NCBI RefSeq assembly: GCF_002086675.1
Contig: NZ_MVIF01000014.1
Location: 1-64,000 of the forward strand
DNA: 64,000 nucleotides
DNA from: Mycobacterium persicum
GTDB lineage: Bacteria > Actinomycetota > Actinomycetes > Mycobacteriales > Mycobacteriaceae
Reading direction: 5' to 3'
Shown: piece by piece, positions 7,595 through 16,015 of the stretch
Position numbering within the stretch: position 1 is the stretch's first letter
How the letters are laid out: every line of letters starts with the position of its first letter
The notes under the pieces: model-generated
Database searches by the model: none
Told to the model about the DNA's origin: nothing
Seen by the model: only the letters and a program-made list of their open reading frames with translations
Position numbers and translations under genes: made by a program

Positions 7595-8740
7595 ATGAGT
7601 AAGAAACACGCGGTGATCAACGCCAAAGTCGCCGACACCAGACGGCCGACCGTCGCCGGCGCAGAGCGGCATCCGGGCTGGCACGCGCTGCGCAAGATTG
7701 CGGAGCGGATCACGACACCGCTGTTGCCCGACGACTACTTGCAGCTGGCCAATCCGCTGTGGTCGGCGCGCGAATTGCGGGGCCGTATCCTCGAAGTCCG
7801 CCGCGAGACCGAAGACTCGGCCACCCTGGTCATCAAGCCGGGCTGGGGCTTCAGTTTCGACTACCAACCGGGCCAGTACATCGGGATCGGCCTCTTGGTC
7901 GACGGGCGCTGGCGCTGGCGTTCGTATTCGCTGACGTCGAGCCCAATCGGGACGTCTGGATCCGCGCGCACCATCACCATCACCGTGAAGGCGATGCCCG
8001 AAGGCTTCCTGTCCACCCACCTGGTGGCCGGTGTCGAACCGGGGACCGTCGTGCGACTGGCCGCCCCCCGGGGAAACTTCGTGCTGCCCGATCCGGCGCC
8101 GCCGTCGATGCTGTTTCTGACCGCCGGGTCCGGAATCACCCCGGTGATGTCGATGCTGCGAACATTGTTGCGCCGCAACCAGATCACCGATATCGCGCAT
8201 CTGCATTCGGCGCCCACCGAAGCTGACGTGATGTTTGCCGCCGAGCTGGCCGCGCTGAGCGATGATCATCCCGGTTATCGGCTGACGGTGCGCACGACCC
8301 GCACCGAGGGAAGACTGGATCTCACCCGGCTCGATGAGCAGGTGCCCGACTGGCGCGACCGGCACACCTGGGCCTGCGGTCCTTCCGCCATGCTCAACCA
8401 GGCCGAGAAAATCTGGGCCGCAGCCGGTATTAGCGACCGGCTGCACCTGGAGCGGTTCGCGATGTCCAAGGCGGCACCCGCCGGCGCGGGTGGCACGGTC
8501 ACGTTCGCCCGTAGTGGCAAGTCCGCGGCGGCGGATGCCGCGACATCGGTGATGGATGCGGGCGAGGGTGCCGGTGTGCAGATGCCTTTCGGCTGCCGCA
8601 TGGGCATCTGTCAATCATGTGTGGTCGACCTGGTAGCGGGCCACGTGCGTGACCTGCGGACCGGTCAGGAACATGACCCCGGCACCCGGATCCAGACCTG
8701 TGTGTCGGCCGCCTCGGGTGACTGTGTGGTCGACATCTAA
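7595..8740 (+). CDS. NADPH oxidoreductase, electron donor to DesA3 stearoyl-CoA desaturase (Rv3230c ortholog)
   Basis: This 381-residue flavo-iron-sulfur reductase has an FAD-binding domain of the ferredoxin reductase type (about residues 65-165; [13 protein letters not shown] is the flavin-contact motif). An NAD(P) domain follows ([15 protein letters not shown], about 178-192; then 'WACGPSAML'). At the C-terminus is a plant-type [2Fe-2S] ferredoxin domain with ligands in [10 protein letters not shown] and a final Cys in [11 protein letters not shown]. The M. tuberculosis ortholog passes electrons from NADPH to the diiron desaturase DesA3, encoded next here as well, 90 bases downstream. A good AGGAG site precedes ATG 7595. 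The shared upstream element suggests the two genes respond to the same regulator. Confidence 0.92.
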   Translation: MSKKHAVINAKVADTRRPTVAGAERHPGWHALRKIAERITTPLLPDDYLQLANPLWSARELRGRILEVRRETEDSATLVIKPGWGFSFDYQPGQYIGIGLLVDGRWRWRSYSLTSSPIGTSGSARTITITVKAMPEGFLSTHLVAGVEPGTVVRLAAPRGNFVLPDPAPPSMLFLTAGSGITPVMSMLRTLLRRNQITDIAHLHSAPTEADVMFAAELAALSDDHPGYRLTVRTTRTEGRLDLTRLDEQVPDWRDRHTWACGPSAMLNQAEKIWAAAGISDRLHLERFAMSKAAPAGAGGTVTFARSGKSAAADAATSVMDAGEGAGVQMPFGCRMGICQSCVVDLVAGHVRDLRTGQEHDPGTRIQTCVSAASGDCVVDI

Positions 8741-8751
8741 AGCTACCCGCT

Positions 8752-8787
8752 GGTAACTTACGGATACGTAGCCTACGATGGCGTAGG
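8752..8787. promoter_or_regulatory. Operator-like elements upstream of desA3
   Basis: The first part (8752-8773) repeats the element found before the reductase gene, sharing the core TTACGGnnnCGTAGCC. It is followed directly by a second inverted repeat, CCTACG-atgg-CGTAGG (8772-8787). Both lie 44-79 bases before the desA3 ATG, where a repressor could block transcription. Binding protein unknown. Confidence 0.5.
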
Positions 8788-8830
8788 TACGTAATCGATT
8801 CAAGGAAACGTACGACGTAGGGAGAAGACA

Positions 8831-10111
8831 ATGGCGATAACCGACGTCGACGTATTCGCGCATCTCACGGACGCCGACATTGAAAACCTTGCGGTTGAGC
8901 TCGATGCCATCCGCCAGGACATCGAAGATTCTCGTGGCGAGCGCGATGCCCGCTACATCCGCCGCACCATTGCCGCCCAGCGTGCGTTGGAGGTCAGTGG
9001 CCGGGTGATGCTGGCTGCCGGCTCGCGGCGCAGCGCATGGTGGGCCGGGGCGGCGACCCTGGGCATGGCCAAGATCATCGAGAACATGGAGATCGGCCAC
9101 AACGTGATGCACGGCCAGTGGGACTGGATGAATGACCCGGAGATTCACTCCTCGACCTGGGAGTGGGACATGAGCGGGTCGTCCAAGCACTGGCGTTACA
9201 CCCACAACTTCGTGCACCACAAGTACACCAACATCCTGGGCATGGACGACGACGTCGGCTACGGCATGCTGCGCGTCACCCGGGATCAGCGGTGGAAGAA
9301 GTACAACATCTTCAACCTGGTGTGGAACACCATCCTGGCGATTGGCTTCGAGTGGGGAGTTGCGTTGCAGCACTTGGAGATCGGCAAGATCTTCAAGGGC
9401 CGGGCGGATCGCGACGCCGCCAAGATCCGGCTGCGCGAGTTCACCGGCAAGGCCGGCCGCCAGCTGTTCAAGGACTACGTCGCGTTCCCGGCGCTGACCT
9501 CGTTGTCACCCGGCGCGACCTACAGGTCCACCTTGACCGCCAACGCAGTGGCCAACGTGATCCGCAACGTGTGGTCCAACGCCGTGATCTTCTGCGGGCA
9601 TTTTCCCGACGGCGCTGAGAAGTTCACCAAGACGGACATGATCGGCGAGACGAAGGGCCAGTGGTACCTGCGCCAGATGCTGGGCAGTGCCAACTTCGAG
9701 GCCGGGCCCGCATTGCGGTTCATGAGCGGCAACCTATGCCACCAGATCGAGCACCACTTATATCCCGACCTGCCGAGCAACCGCCTCGCCGAGATGTCGG
9801 TGCGGGTGCGCGAGGTGTGCGACAAGTACGACTTGCCTTACACCACAGGCCCGTTCCTGGTGCAGTACGCCAAGACGTGGCGCACGCTGGCCAAGCTGTC
9901 GCTGCCGAACAAGTACCTGCGCGACAATGCCGACGACGCGCCGGAAACGCGCAGCGAGCGGATGTTCGCCGAACTGCAACCGGGCTTCGCCGGCATTGAT
10001 CCGGCGACCGGACGCCGCCGCGGCTTGCGGACCGCGATTGCCGCGGTACGTGGTTGGCGGCGCGGCAGGCGTACCGAGATGGGTCCGGCCACAGACGATC
10101 TGGCGGCTTAA
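8831..10111 (+). CDS. desA3: Membrane acyl-CoA delta-9 (stearoyl-CoA) desaturase
   Basis: This 426-residue integral-membrane diiron desaturase makes oleoyl- and palmitoleoyl-CoA for membrane lipids and triacylglycerol. The three histidine boxes that bind the diiron centre are intact: HNVMH from residue 90, HNFVHH from residue 125, and HQIEHH from residue 304. Hydrophobic segments lie between the boxes. It is the Rv3229c ortholog, of nearly the same length. ATG 8831 follows a GGGAGAAG ribosome site. It works with the reductase encoded upstream. The C-terminal ~50 residues are Arg-rich and variable, ending near the divergence point with the convergent rsgA gene. Confidence 0.94.
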   Translation: MAITDVDVFAHLTDADIENLAVELDAIRQDIEDSRGERDARYIRRTIAAQRALEVSGRVMLAAGSRRSAWWAGAATLGMAKIIENMEIGHNVMHGQWDWMNDPEIHSSTWEWDMSGSSKHWRYTHNFVHHKYTNILGMDDDVGYGMLRVTRDQRWKKYNIFNLVWNTILAIGFEWGVALQHLEIGKIFKGRADRDAAKIRLREFTGKAGRQLFKDYVAFPALTSLSPGATYRSTLTANAVANVIRNVWSNAVIFCGHFPDGAEKFTKTDMIGETKGQWYLRQMLGSANFEAGPALRFMSGNLCHQIEHHLYPDLPSNRLAEMSVRVREVCDKYDLPYTTGPFLVQYAKTWRTLAKLSLPNKYLRDNADDAPETRSERMFAELQPGFAGIDPATGRRRGLRTAIAAVRGWRRGRRTEMGPATDDLAA

Positions 10112-10296
10112 AGGTCCGTCGCCCAGCGTGAAATCACTGCGAGATTTTGGCCTTCTTTTCGCAGCGAGAACACGCTCGGCGCCTGCCACCACCGCTCGAT
10201 GATCGTCGCGTTGGCCATGCCGCCGCCCTGGCAGTCTGCAGCCCGTAGCGCCCGCCGCGCTGGTGCAGCGCGTTGACCGGCTTGGTATCCGGCTGG

Positions 10297-11289
10297 TCAG
10301 GTCTCCCTGAGTACCGCGAGCAGTCGGCGGGCGGCGGCGACCCGCCGCGCGGCGGGCCCGGACAAGCTGTCCAGTGCGCATTCGGGATCGGCGGGTGGCC
10401 CCATATGCCCACAGCCGCGCGGGCAGTCGTGAATCGCCTCGGCCAGGTCGGCGAACGCCAACAGTACATCGTCGGACCGGATGTGGGCCAACCCGAACGA
10501 ACGGATCCCCGGAGTGTCGATCACCCAGCCGGCACCTTCGCTGCCGGTTTGCAGCGGCAATGCCACCGACTGTGTCGAGGTGTGCCGCCCTTTGCCGATG
10601 TCGGTGACCGCCCCGACTGCCCGATCAGCTTCCGGCACAAGGCGATTGACCAGCGTTGACTTGCCGACGCCGGAATGTCCGAGCAGCACGGTGATCTTGC
10701 CGTCGAGCAGGCCGGCCACCGCGAGCAGGGGATCGTCGCGGCCCGCGACGACCACGGTGAGGTCCAGGTCGGCGAACTGTTCGGCGAACGGTTCGGGTGG
10801 GGCCAGGTCGGTCTTGGTCAGGCACAGTATGGGCGTCAGCCCGCCCGCGTACGCGGCGATCAGTGCCCGGCCCACCAGCCCGGTGCGCGGCGGGGGATCG
10901 GCCAGCGCGACCACGATCAGCAGTTGATCGGCGTTGGCGACCACCACTCGTTCGGTGGGGTCGGTGTCATCGGCGGTGCGGCGCAACACCGTTCGTCGCG
11001 GACACCGGCGGACGATGCGGGCCAGCGTGTCCGGCCGGCCGGACAGGTCGCCCACCACATCGACGTCGTCTCCGACGACGATGGGCGTGCGGCCCAGCTC
11101 GCGTGCCCGCATTGCGGTGATGCGACGATCCGGGTCCCCGCCCAGCACACAACCCCACCGACCGCGGTCGACGCTGACCACCATGGCGGCCTCGGCGTCG
11201 GCGTGTTCGGGGCGGGTTTTGGTCCGCGGCCGCGAACCGCGGCCGGAGCGGACCTTGACGTGGGATTCGTCGTAGTCGCCGGGTCTCAA
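10297..11289 (-). CDS. rsgA: Ribosome small subunit-dependent GTPase A
   Basis: This 330-residue circularly permuted GTPase assists late maturation of the 30S subunit. The G motifs appear in permuted order: TKTD (G4), then GHSGVGKST (G1), then DTPG (G3). They are followed by a C-terminal zinc-binding element ([15 protein letters not shown]). An OB-fold precedes the GTPase domain. The frame is open further upstream, but the true start is the TTG at 11289-11287, which overlaps the aroA stop as TTGA. This gives the same length (330) and the conserved [11 protein letters not shown] opening of the M. tuberculosis protein. The overlap implies translational coupling to aroA. Stop lies 186 bases from the convergent desA3 stop; that gap shows no gene. 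Confidence 0.92.
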   Translation of the reverse strand: MRPGDYDESHVKVRSGRGSRPRTKTRPEHADAEAAMVVSVDRGRWGCVLGGDPDRRITAMRARELGRTPIVVGDDVDVVGDLSGRPDTLARIVRRCPRRTVLRRTADDTDPTERVVVANADQLLIVVALADPPPRTGLVGRALIAAYAGGLTPILCLTKTDLAPPEPFAEQFADLDLTVVVAGRDDPLLAVAGLLDGKITVLLGHSGVGKSTLVNRLVPEADRAVGAVTDIGKGRHTSTQSVALPLQTGSEGAGWVIDTPGIRSFGLAHIRSDDVLLAFADLAEAIHDCPRGCGHMGPPADPECALDSLSGPAARRVAAARRLLAVLRET

Positions 11290-12590
11290 GCGCCGGGCTC
11301 CGCGACCATCTCGGCCCATAGCCGCGGAAACTCCGGCAGCGTCTTGGTGGTAGCGCCGATGTCGTCCACCTCGACTCCGGCGACCCGCAGTCCGATGATC
11401 GCGCCGGCCATCGCCATCCGATGATCCGCATACGCGCGCCACAGGCCGCGCCGCAACGGGGTCGCGGTGATCACCAGGCCGTCCGATGTTTCCCGGCAGT
11501 CACCGCCCAGGCGGTTGATCTCGGTGCTCAGCGCGGCCAGCCGGTCGGTCTCGTGGCCGCGCAGGTGGGCGATGCCGGTCAGCCGCGACACCGATCCCGG
11601 GGTGGCAAGCGCCGCCAGTGCGGCTACCGAGGGCGTGAGCTCACCGACATCGCGCAGGTCGACGTCGAACCCGTGGTACGCGGCCGGCCCTCGCACTTGT
11701 AACATTGAATCTGTATGTGAGACAACGGCATTCAGTTGTCGCAGGATACGCAGGATGTGGTCGGCGGGCTGGACGCTGTCGGCCGGCCAGCCGGTGACAC
11801 CCACCGTGCCGCCGCTGACCACGGCCGCCGCCAGGAACGCGACCGCGTTGGTGAGATCAGGTTCGACATCCCACCGGCGCGCTTTGACCGCGCCGGGCGC
11901 GACCCGCCAACGATTCGGAACTGAGTCGTCGACGTCGACGCCGGCCTGGCGCAGCATCGCCACCGTCATCGCGATGTGCGGCGCCGACGGCAGCGCCGCA
12001 CCGGTGTGCTGCACGGTCAGTCCCTCGGTGAACGACGCCGCGGACAGCAGCAGGCCCGACACGAATTGCGACGACGCCGATGCGTCGATGGCCACCGTGC
12101 CGCCGGCGACCGATCCGGTGCCCTGGACGCGGAACGGCAGACCCGCACCGTCGACCTGGACGCCCAGACCGCGCAGCGCATCCAGCAGCGGTGCGATGGG
12201 CCGGGCCCGCGCCTGCTCGTCGCCGTCGAACGTGACCACGGCTGCGCTCAGCGCCGCCAGCGGCGGCACGAAACGCAACACCGTGCCGGCCAGGCCGCAA
12301 TCCACTCGGGCGTCGGGACCGGGGTCCAGCCGGCCGCTGACCGTCAGTTCGGAGCCCGTCCCGTCGACGCGCAGGCCCAGAGTTCGCAGCGCGGCGATCA
12401 TCAGATCGGTATCCCGGCTGCGCAGCGCGCCGCTGATGGTCGAGGGGCCGTGGTCTTGCGCGGCCGCCAGCGCGGCCAGCACCAGGGTCCGGTTGGTCTG
12501 GGATTTCGAGCCCGGAACGATCACCGTCGCGTGCACCGGTGTCGGCGCGGACGGGGCACGCCACGCCTTCAGGGGCTTGGTGCTGCTCAC
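11286..12590 (-). CDS. aroA: 3-phosphoshikimate 1-carboxyvinyltransferase (EPSP synthase)
   Basis: This 434-residue enzyme of the shikimate pathway joins shikimate-3-phosphate and phosphoenolpyruvate. Recognisable signatures are [18 protein letters not shown] near residue 25, [10 protein letters not shown] around residue 95, and the C-terminal [16 protein letters not shown] and [12 protein letters not shown] blocks carrying the catalytic Asp/Arg/His set. The reading frame is open for 600 bases more upstream, but homology begins at about GTG 12590 ([12 protein letters not shown]). That start lies 54 bases from the divergent SRAP gene, leaving little room for two promoters. The C-terminus is shorter than in M. 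tuberculosis, where a tail is appended. Followed by rsgA with a 4-base overlap. Confidence 0.92.
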   Translation of the reverse strand: MSSTKPLKAWRAPSAPTPVHATVIVPGSKSQTNRTLVLAALAAAQDHGPSTISGALRSRDTDLMIAALRTLGLRVDGTGSELTVSGRLDPGPDARVDCGLAGTVLRFVPPLAALSAAVVTFDGDEQARARPIAPLLDALRGLGVQVDGAGLPFRVQGTGSVAGGTVAIDASASSQFVSGLLLSAASFTEGLTVQHTGAALPSAPHIAMTVAMLRQAGVDVDDSVPNRWRVAPGAVKARRWDVEPDLTNAVAFLAAAVVSGGTVGVTGWPADSVQPADHILRILRQLNAVVSHTDSMLQVRGPAAYHGFDVDLRDVGELTPSVAALAALATPGSVSRLTGIAHLRGHETDRLAALSTEINRLGGDCRETSDGLVITATPLRRGLWRAYADHRMAMAGAIIGLRVAGVEVDDIGATTKTLPEFPRLWAEMVAEPGA

Positions 12591-12644
12591 GGCTACATCC
12601 TGCCGTGTCGGCGGTTGTCGTGGGTACCAGGCACCATGGGACTC

Positions 12645-13409
12645 ATGTGCGGACGATTCGCGGTCACCACCGATCCCGCCCGGCTGGCCGAGAAAATCAA
12701 GGCGATCGACGAAGCCACCGGCACCGGGTCCACGGCCGAGGCGCCCAACTACAACGTGGCGCCGACCAACACCATCGTGACGGTGGTGTCGCGCCACAGT
12801 GCGCCGGACGACCAGCCATCGCGCCGGGTACGGCTCATGCGCTGGGGCCTGATCCCGCCGTGGGCCAAGCCCGCGCCGGACGGCGCGCCCGACTCCAAGG
12901 GTCCGTTGCTGATCAACGCCCGTGCCGACAAGGTCGCCACGTCCCCCGCGTTCCGGAATTCGGCGCAGCGCAAACGCTGCCTGGTGCCTATGGACGGATG
13001 GTACGAATGGCGCGCCAATCCCGATGCCGCGCCGGGGCGTAAGACCGCCAAGACACCGTTCTTTGCGCACCGCCGCGACGGTGACCTGGTGTGCATGGCG
13101 GGGCTCTGGTCGGTATGGAAGCCGGGCAACGCTGCTGCGCCGCTGCTGAGTTGCGCCATCATCACCACCGACGCCGTGGGGCAGATGGCCGAGATCCATG
13201 ACCGGATGCCGCTGATGTTGGCCGAAGCCGACTGGGATGCCTGGCTGAATCCGGACGCACCGCTGGATCCGGAGTTACTGGCCCGTCCGCCGGACGTGCA
13301 TGACATCGAGCTGCGCCAGGTGTCGACCTTGGTCAACAGTGTGCGCAACAACGGGCCGGAACTGCTGGAGTCCGTCGAGCGGCAGTCGGAGCAGATGAAG
13401 CTGCTGTAG
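12645..13409 (+). CDS. SRAP-domain protein (YedK/HMCES family), abasic-site DNA-protein crosslinker
   Basis: This 254-residue protein is the Rv3226c ortholog. SRAP proteins use the N-terminal Cys2 to form a thiazolidine crosslink with abasic sites in single-stranded DNA, shielding them. The start was chosen at ATG 12645, not the in-frame ATG 12636, because only 12645 puts the essential Cys directly after Met ([11 protein letters not shown]). Other active-site blocks are intact: INARADK, the PMDGWYEW segment with its Glu, and [10 protein letters not shown] with the catalytic His. Divergent from aroA. A GC hairpin follows 14 bases after the stop. Confidence 0.9.
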   Translation: MCGRFAVTTDPARLAEKIKAIDEATGTGSTAEAPNYNVAPTNTIVTVVSRHSAPDDQPSRRVRLMRWGLIPPWAKPAPDGAPDSKGPLLINARADKVATSPAFRNSAQRKRCLVPMDGWYEWRANPDAAPGRKTAKTPFFAHRRDGDLVCMAGLWSVWKPGNAAAPLLSCAIITTDAVGQMAEIHDRMPLMLAEADWDAWLNPDAPLDPELLARPPDVHDIELRQVSTLVNSVRNNGPELLESVERQSEQMKLL

Positions 13410-13422
13410 TGCCAGTTATGAA

Positions 13423-13439
13423 CCCCGCGTCGCGCGGGG
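13423..13439 (+). terminator. Hairpin after the SRAP gene
   Basis: A perfect 7-bp GC stem (CCCCGCG/CGCGGGG) with a TCG loop lies 14 bases beyond the SRAP stop codon. There is no U-tract, as is usual in mycobacteria. Probable intrinsic terminator. Confidence 0.5.
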
Positions 13440-13553
13440 AGTCTGGCGGAGCTCAAACCTGAGGTCAATGTTGTCTGCCGAAGACAACGTTCGGCTCATT
13501 TTTGTCGGATGACGACGGAACTGGGCAGCCGACCGCGAGCCTAGCATGCATGT

Positions 13554-14423
13554 GTGACTGGTTCGTACACCTACACATTCGACGACATCCGGAACCGTCC
13601 GGTCGCGGTGATCGGGTCCGGCACCCTGGGTCGCCGCATCGCATTGATGTTCGCCAGCCGCGGCGGCACGGTACGAATGTACGCCAGGCGCGCCGAACAG
13701 CACGCCGAAGCGACGCAGTACGTGGCGGAAACACTGCCGAAGCTGTTGCAGGACAGAGGTTTTGGTGAAATCGGCGTGGCGGTGGGCACGAGTTCGCTCG
13801 AAGAGGCGCTGGACGGCGCCTGGTTAGCCGTCGAGTCCGTCCCCGAGAGGTTGGAGATCAAGATTCCGCTGTGGGGCCAGATCGACCAAGCGGCACTGCC
13901 GGACACCATCTTCGCGACCAACTCTTCGTCGTTCCCGTCACGGCTGATGGCCGAAAATATCAGAGACAAAACACGTTTGTGCAACACGCATTTTTACATG
14001 CCACCACAGTTCAACGCACTCGACCTGATGTCGGACGGGGAGACCGACCGCGGCCTGCTCGACACCCTGCTGATCGTCCTGCCCGAGTTCGGTGTCCATC
14101 CTTTCGAGGCACGGCGCGAATGCACCGGCTTCATCTTCAATCGCGTCTGGGCCGCAATCAAACGCGAGTCACTGGCCGTCGTCGCCGAAGGCGTGGCCCG
14201 CCCGGAGGATGTCGACGGGATGTTCAAGGTCAACTGGCGGGTACCGGCCGGGCCGTTCCACATGATGGACCTGGTTGGCCTCGACGTGGTCCTCGACATC
14301 GAAAACCACTACGTCGAAGAGTTTCCGTACTTGCCCAAGCAGGCTCGGGACTTGTTGCGGGAATACGTCGATGCCGGCAAGCTCGGCGTCAAATCGGGCC
14401 AGGGCTTCTACAAGTACACCTAG
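13554..14423 (+). CDS. 3-hydroxyacyl-CoA dehydrogenase family protein (single-domain)
   Basis: This 289-residue stand-alone NAD-dependent dehydrogenase has the Rossmann motif VAVIGSGTLGRRIALMFASR at residues ~17-36. The catalytic-His block is CNTHFYMPPQFNALDL (GLHFFNPV in classical enzymes). The C-terminal helical domain opens GFIFNRVW and ends GVKSGQGFYKYT, the usual family close. The active-site surroundings differ enough that the substrate may not be a simple fatty 3-hydroxyacyl-CoA. Start at GTG 13554, giving MTGSYTYTFDD. I recall no ortholog at this site in M. tuberculosis; the gene opens an accessory block that also holds a polyhydroxyalkanoate operon, so a 3-hydroxyacyl metabolism link is plausible. 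Confidence 0.8.
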   Translation: MTGSYTYTFDDIRNRPVAVIGSGTLGRRIALMFASRGGTVRMYARRAEQHAEATQYVAETLPKLLQDRGFGEIGVAVGTSSLEEALDGAWLAVESVPERLEIKIPLWGQIDQAALPDTIFATNSSSFPSRLMAENIRDKTRLCNTHFYMPPQFNALDLMSDGETDRGLLDTLLIVLPEFGVHPFEARRECTGFIFNRVWAAIKRESLAVVAEGVARPEDVDGMFKVNWRVPAGPFHMMDLVGLDVVLDIENHYVEEFPYLPKQARDLLREYVDAGKLGVKSGQGFYKYT

Positions 14424-14509
14424 CGCGTTGTTGGCATGGCGATCGATGTGCCGGGGTACGGGGTCCATCGCCCACGCGGACGCCGACGAAGGGGGCTCCG
14501 CACCTGCCC

Positions 14510-14569
14510 GCGAGCAGGCGCAGAATCGCACCATTCCATGGGGACTTGGGCGATTCTCTGTCTGCTCGC
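14510..14569. terminator. Long inverted repeat between convergent genes (dispersed mycobacterial type)
   Basis: Two ~20-base arms, 14510-14529 and 14550-14569, pair almost completely; the motif is GAGCAGrCGCAGAATCGC and its complement, with a 20-base loop. It sits between two convergent stop codons and would act in both directions. A second member lies at 34786-34847 between another convergent pair. From memory, the sequence belongs to a hairpin family scattered through mycobacterial genomes at gene ends. Confidence 0.65.
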
Positions 14570-14593
14570 CCGGCAGCGCTCCCAGCAGTGGCG

Positions 14594-16015
14594 TTACGCT
14601 CGCCGAGCCAGCTGGGCGAGCGCAAGCGTGGCAGCGTTGGCGCCGCACATTCCATGCGCACCGGGTCCCGGCGGGGTGGCCGCCGAGCAAATGTACATCC
14701 CGGGTACACCAATGGTGTAGGGCGACAGCGTGGTTCGCGGCCCGAATACCAGCTGGCGGATGTCCTTGGCGCCGGTCATGATGTCACCGCCGACATAGTT
14801 GGCGTTGTAGGAAGACATTTGCACTGTGGTGCGGGCGGCAAGTCCGACAATGCGTTCCCGGAACCCGGGGGCGAACCGCTCGATCTGGGCGATGATCGCC
14901 TCGGTCGCGTCGCCGGTGTAGCCGTTCGGGACATGCGCGTAGCTCCACACCGGGTGGACGTTACCCACCGAACGTTGCGGATCGGCCAGGTACTGCTGAC
15001 CAACCAGCACGAACGGCCGCTGGGGCATACGTCCGGCATGGATGTCTCGCTCGGTCGCGGCAAGTTCGGAGTAGCTGCCGGCCAGGTGCACCGTGCCGGC
15101 CCGGTGGGCATCCGGGCTCGCCCAGGGCACCCCGCCCTCGACCGCGAAATCGACCTTGAACGCGCCCGGACCACGCCGAAACCTGGTGAAGGCGCGGCAA
15201 ACTCGGCGCGGAAGACGGTCACCCAGGATCGCGGCGACCACGCTCGGCGCCAGATCGAACATCGTGACGTCCGTCGGTGGCAGCTGCGACGCCGTCGCGA
15301 CCCGGACACCGGTCTCGATCTTGCCGCCCAGGTCGCCCAGCAGCGCCACCATTGCGTTGGTGATCGATTGCGATCCACCCTCGGCCACCGCCCAGCCGTG
15401 CCGGTGGCCGGCCGCGATGATGCCCATCCCGATCGCGGAGGTCATCGGGTAGTGCAGCGGCCGAAAGGCATGGGCCGCAACGCCTCCGAACAACGCCCGC
15501 CCCTCCTCGGTGCGAAACACGCGGGCCAATGCGGACCCGGGAAGCACGGTGGGTGCGCCGAACCGGGCCAGCATCAGTGGATGGCGCGGGAACCGCAGCA
15601 ATGGCCGCATGATGTCCTCACTCAGGGCGTCGAACCGGGCGGCCGGGTAGCCGAAGGTGAGCCGCCACCGCGATCCGTCGCGACCCAGCCCCGCCGCGGT
15701 CTGCTCCACCGAGCGGTACAACACGCCGGCGCTACCGCCGTCGAGCGGGTGCACACAATCAATCTCCGGCCAGCGCCACGATAGGCCGTAGCGTTGCAGA
15801 TCGACGCGGCTCAGGAACTCCGAGCCGACGGCCATCGGGTGGATGGCCGAGCAGTGGTCGTGCAGCAGCCCGGGGACTATCGCTTCGCTGCTGCGCGCAC
15901 CACCACCGACTTCATCGGCAGCCTCGAGCACGGTGACCTGCACGCCCGCGGTGGCCAAAGCGATGGCCGCGGCGAGTCCGTTGGGCCCGCCGCCCACCAC
16001 CAGCGCGGTGCTCAT
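14594..16015 (-). CDS. FAD-dependent oxidoreductase of the phytoene desaturase/retinol saturase-like family
   Basis: This 473-residue flavoprotein opens directly with a dinucleotide-binding fold, VVGGGPNGLAAAIALATAG, then the acidic end VLEAADEVGGGARS (residues ~6-38). At the C-terminus is the second FAD-contact block, 'GMYICSAATPPGPGAHGMCG'. This layout is typical of CrtI-like and PYROXD2-like desaturases/isomerases acting on hydrophobic polyenes or lipids. The start ATG 16015 overlaps the stop of the upstream DUF3556 gene (ATGA), so translation is coupled and the products probably cooperate. Substrate is unknown; no carotenoid genes lie nearby. Confidence 0.78.
   Translation of the reverse strand: MSTALVVGGGPNGLAAAIALATAGVQVTVLEAADEVGGGARSSEAIVPGLLHDHCSAIHPMAVGSEFLSRVDLQRYGLSWRWPEIDCVHPLDGGSAGVLYRSVEQTAAGLGRDGSRWRLTFGYPAARFDALSEDIMRPLLRFPRHPLMLARFGAPTVLPGSALARVFRTEEGRALFGGVAAHAFRPLHYPMTSAIGMGIIAAGHRHGWAVAEGGSQSITNAMVALLGDLGGKIETGVRVATASQLPPTDVTMFDLAPSVVAAILGDRLPRRVCRAFTRFRRGPGAFKVDFAVEGGVPWASPDAHRAGTVHLAGSYSELAATERDIHAGRMPQRPFVLVGQQYLADPQRSVGNVHPVWSYAHVPNGYTGDATEAIIAQIERFAPGFRERIVGLAARTTVQMSSYNANYVGGDIMTGAKDIRQLVFGPRTTLSPYTIGVPGMYICSAATPPGPGAHGMCGANAATLALAQLARRA

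Noticed and set aside
10134..10296. Possible gene between desA3 and rsgA
   Set aside because: Frames here are shadows of rsgA or lack starts; nothing is conserved.
12591..13199. Long upstream extension of the aroA frame
   Set aside because: It is antisense to the SRAP gene, and homology to EPSP synthase starts at about 12590.
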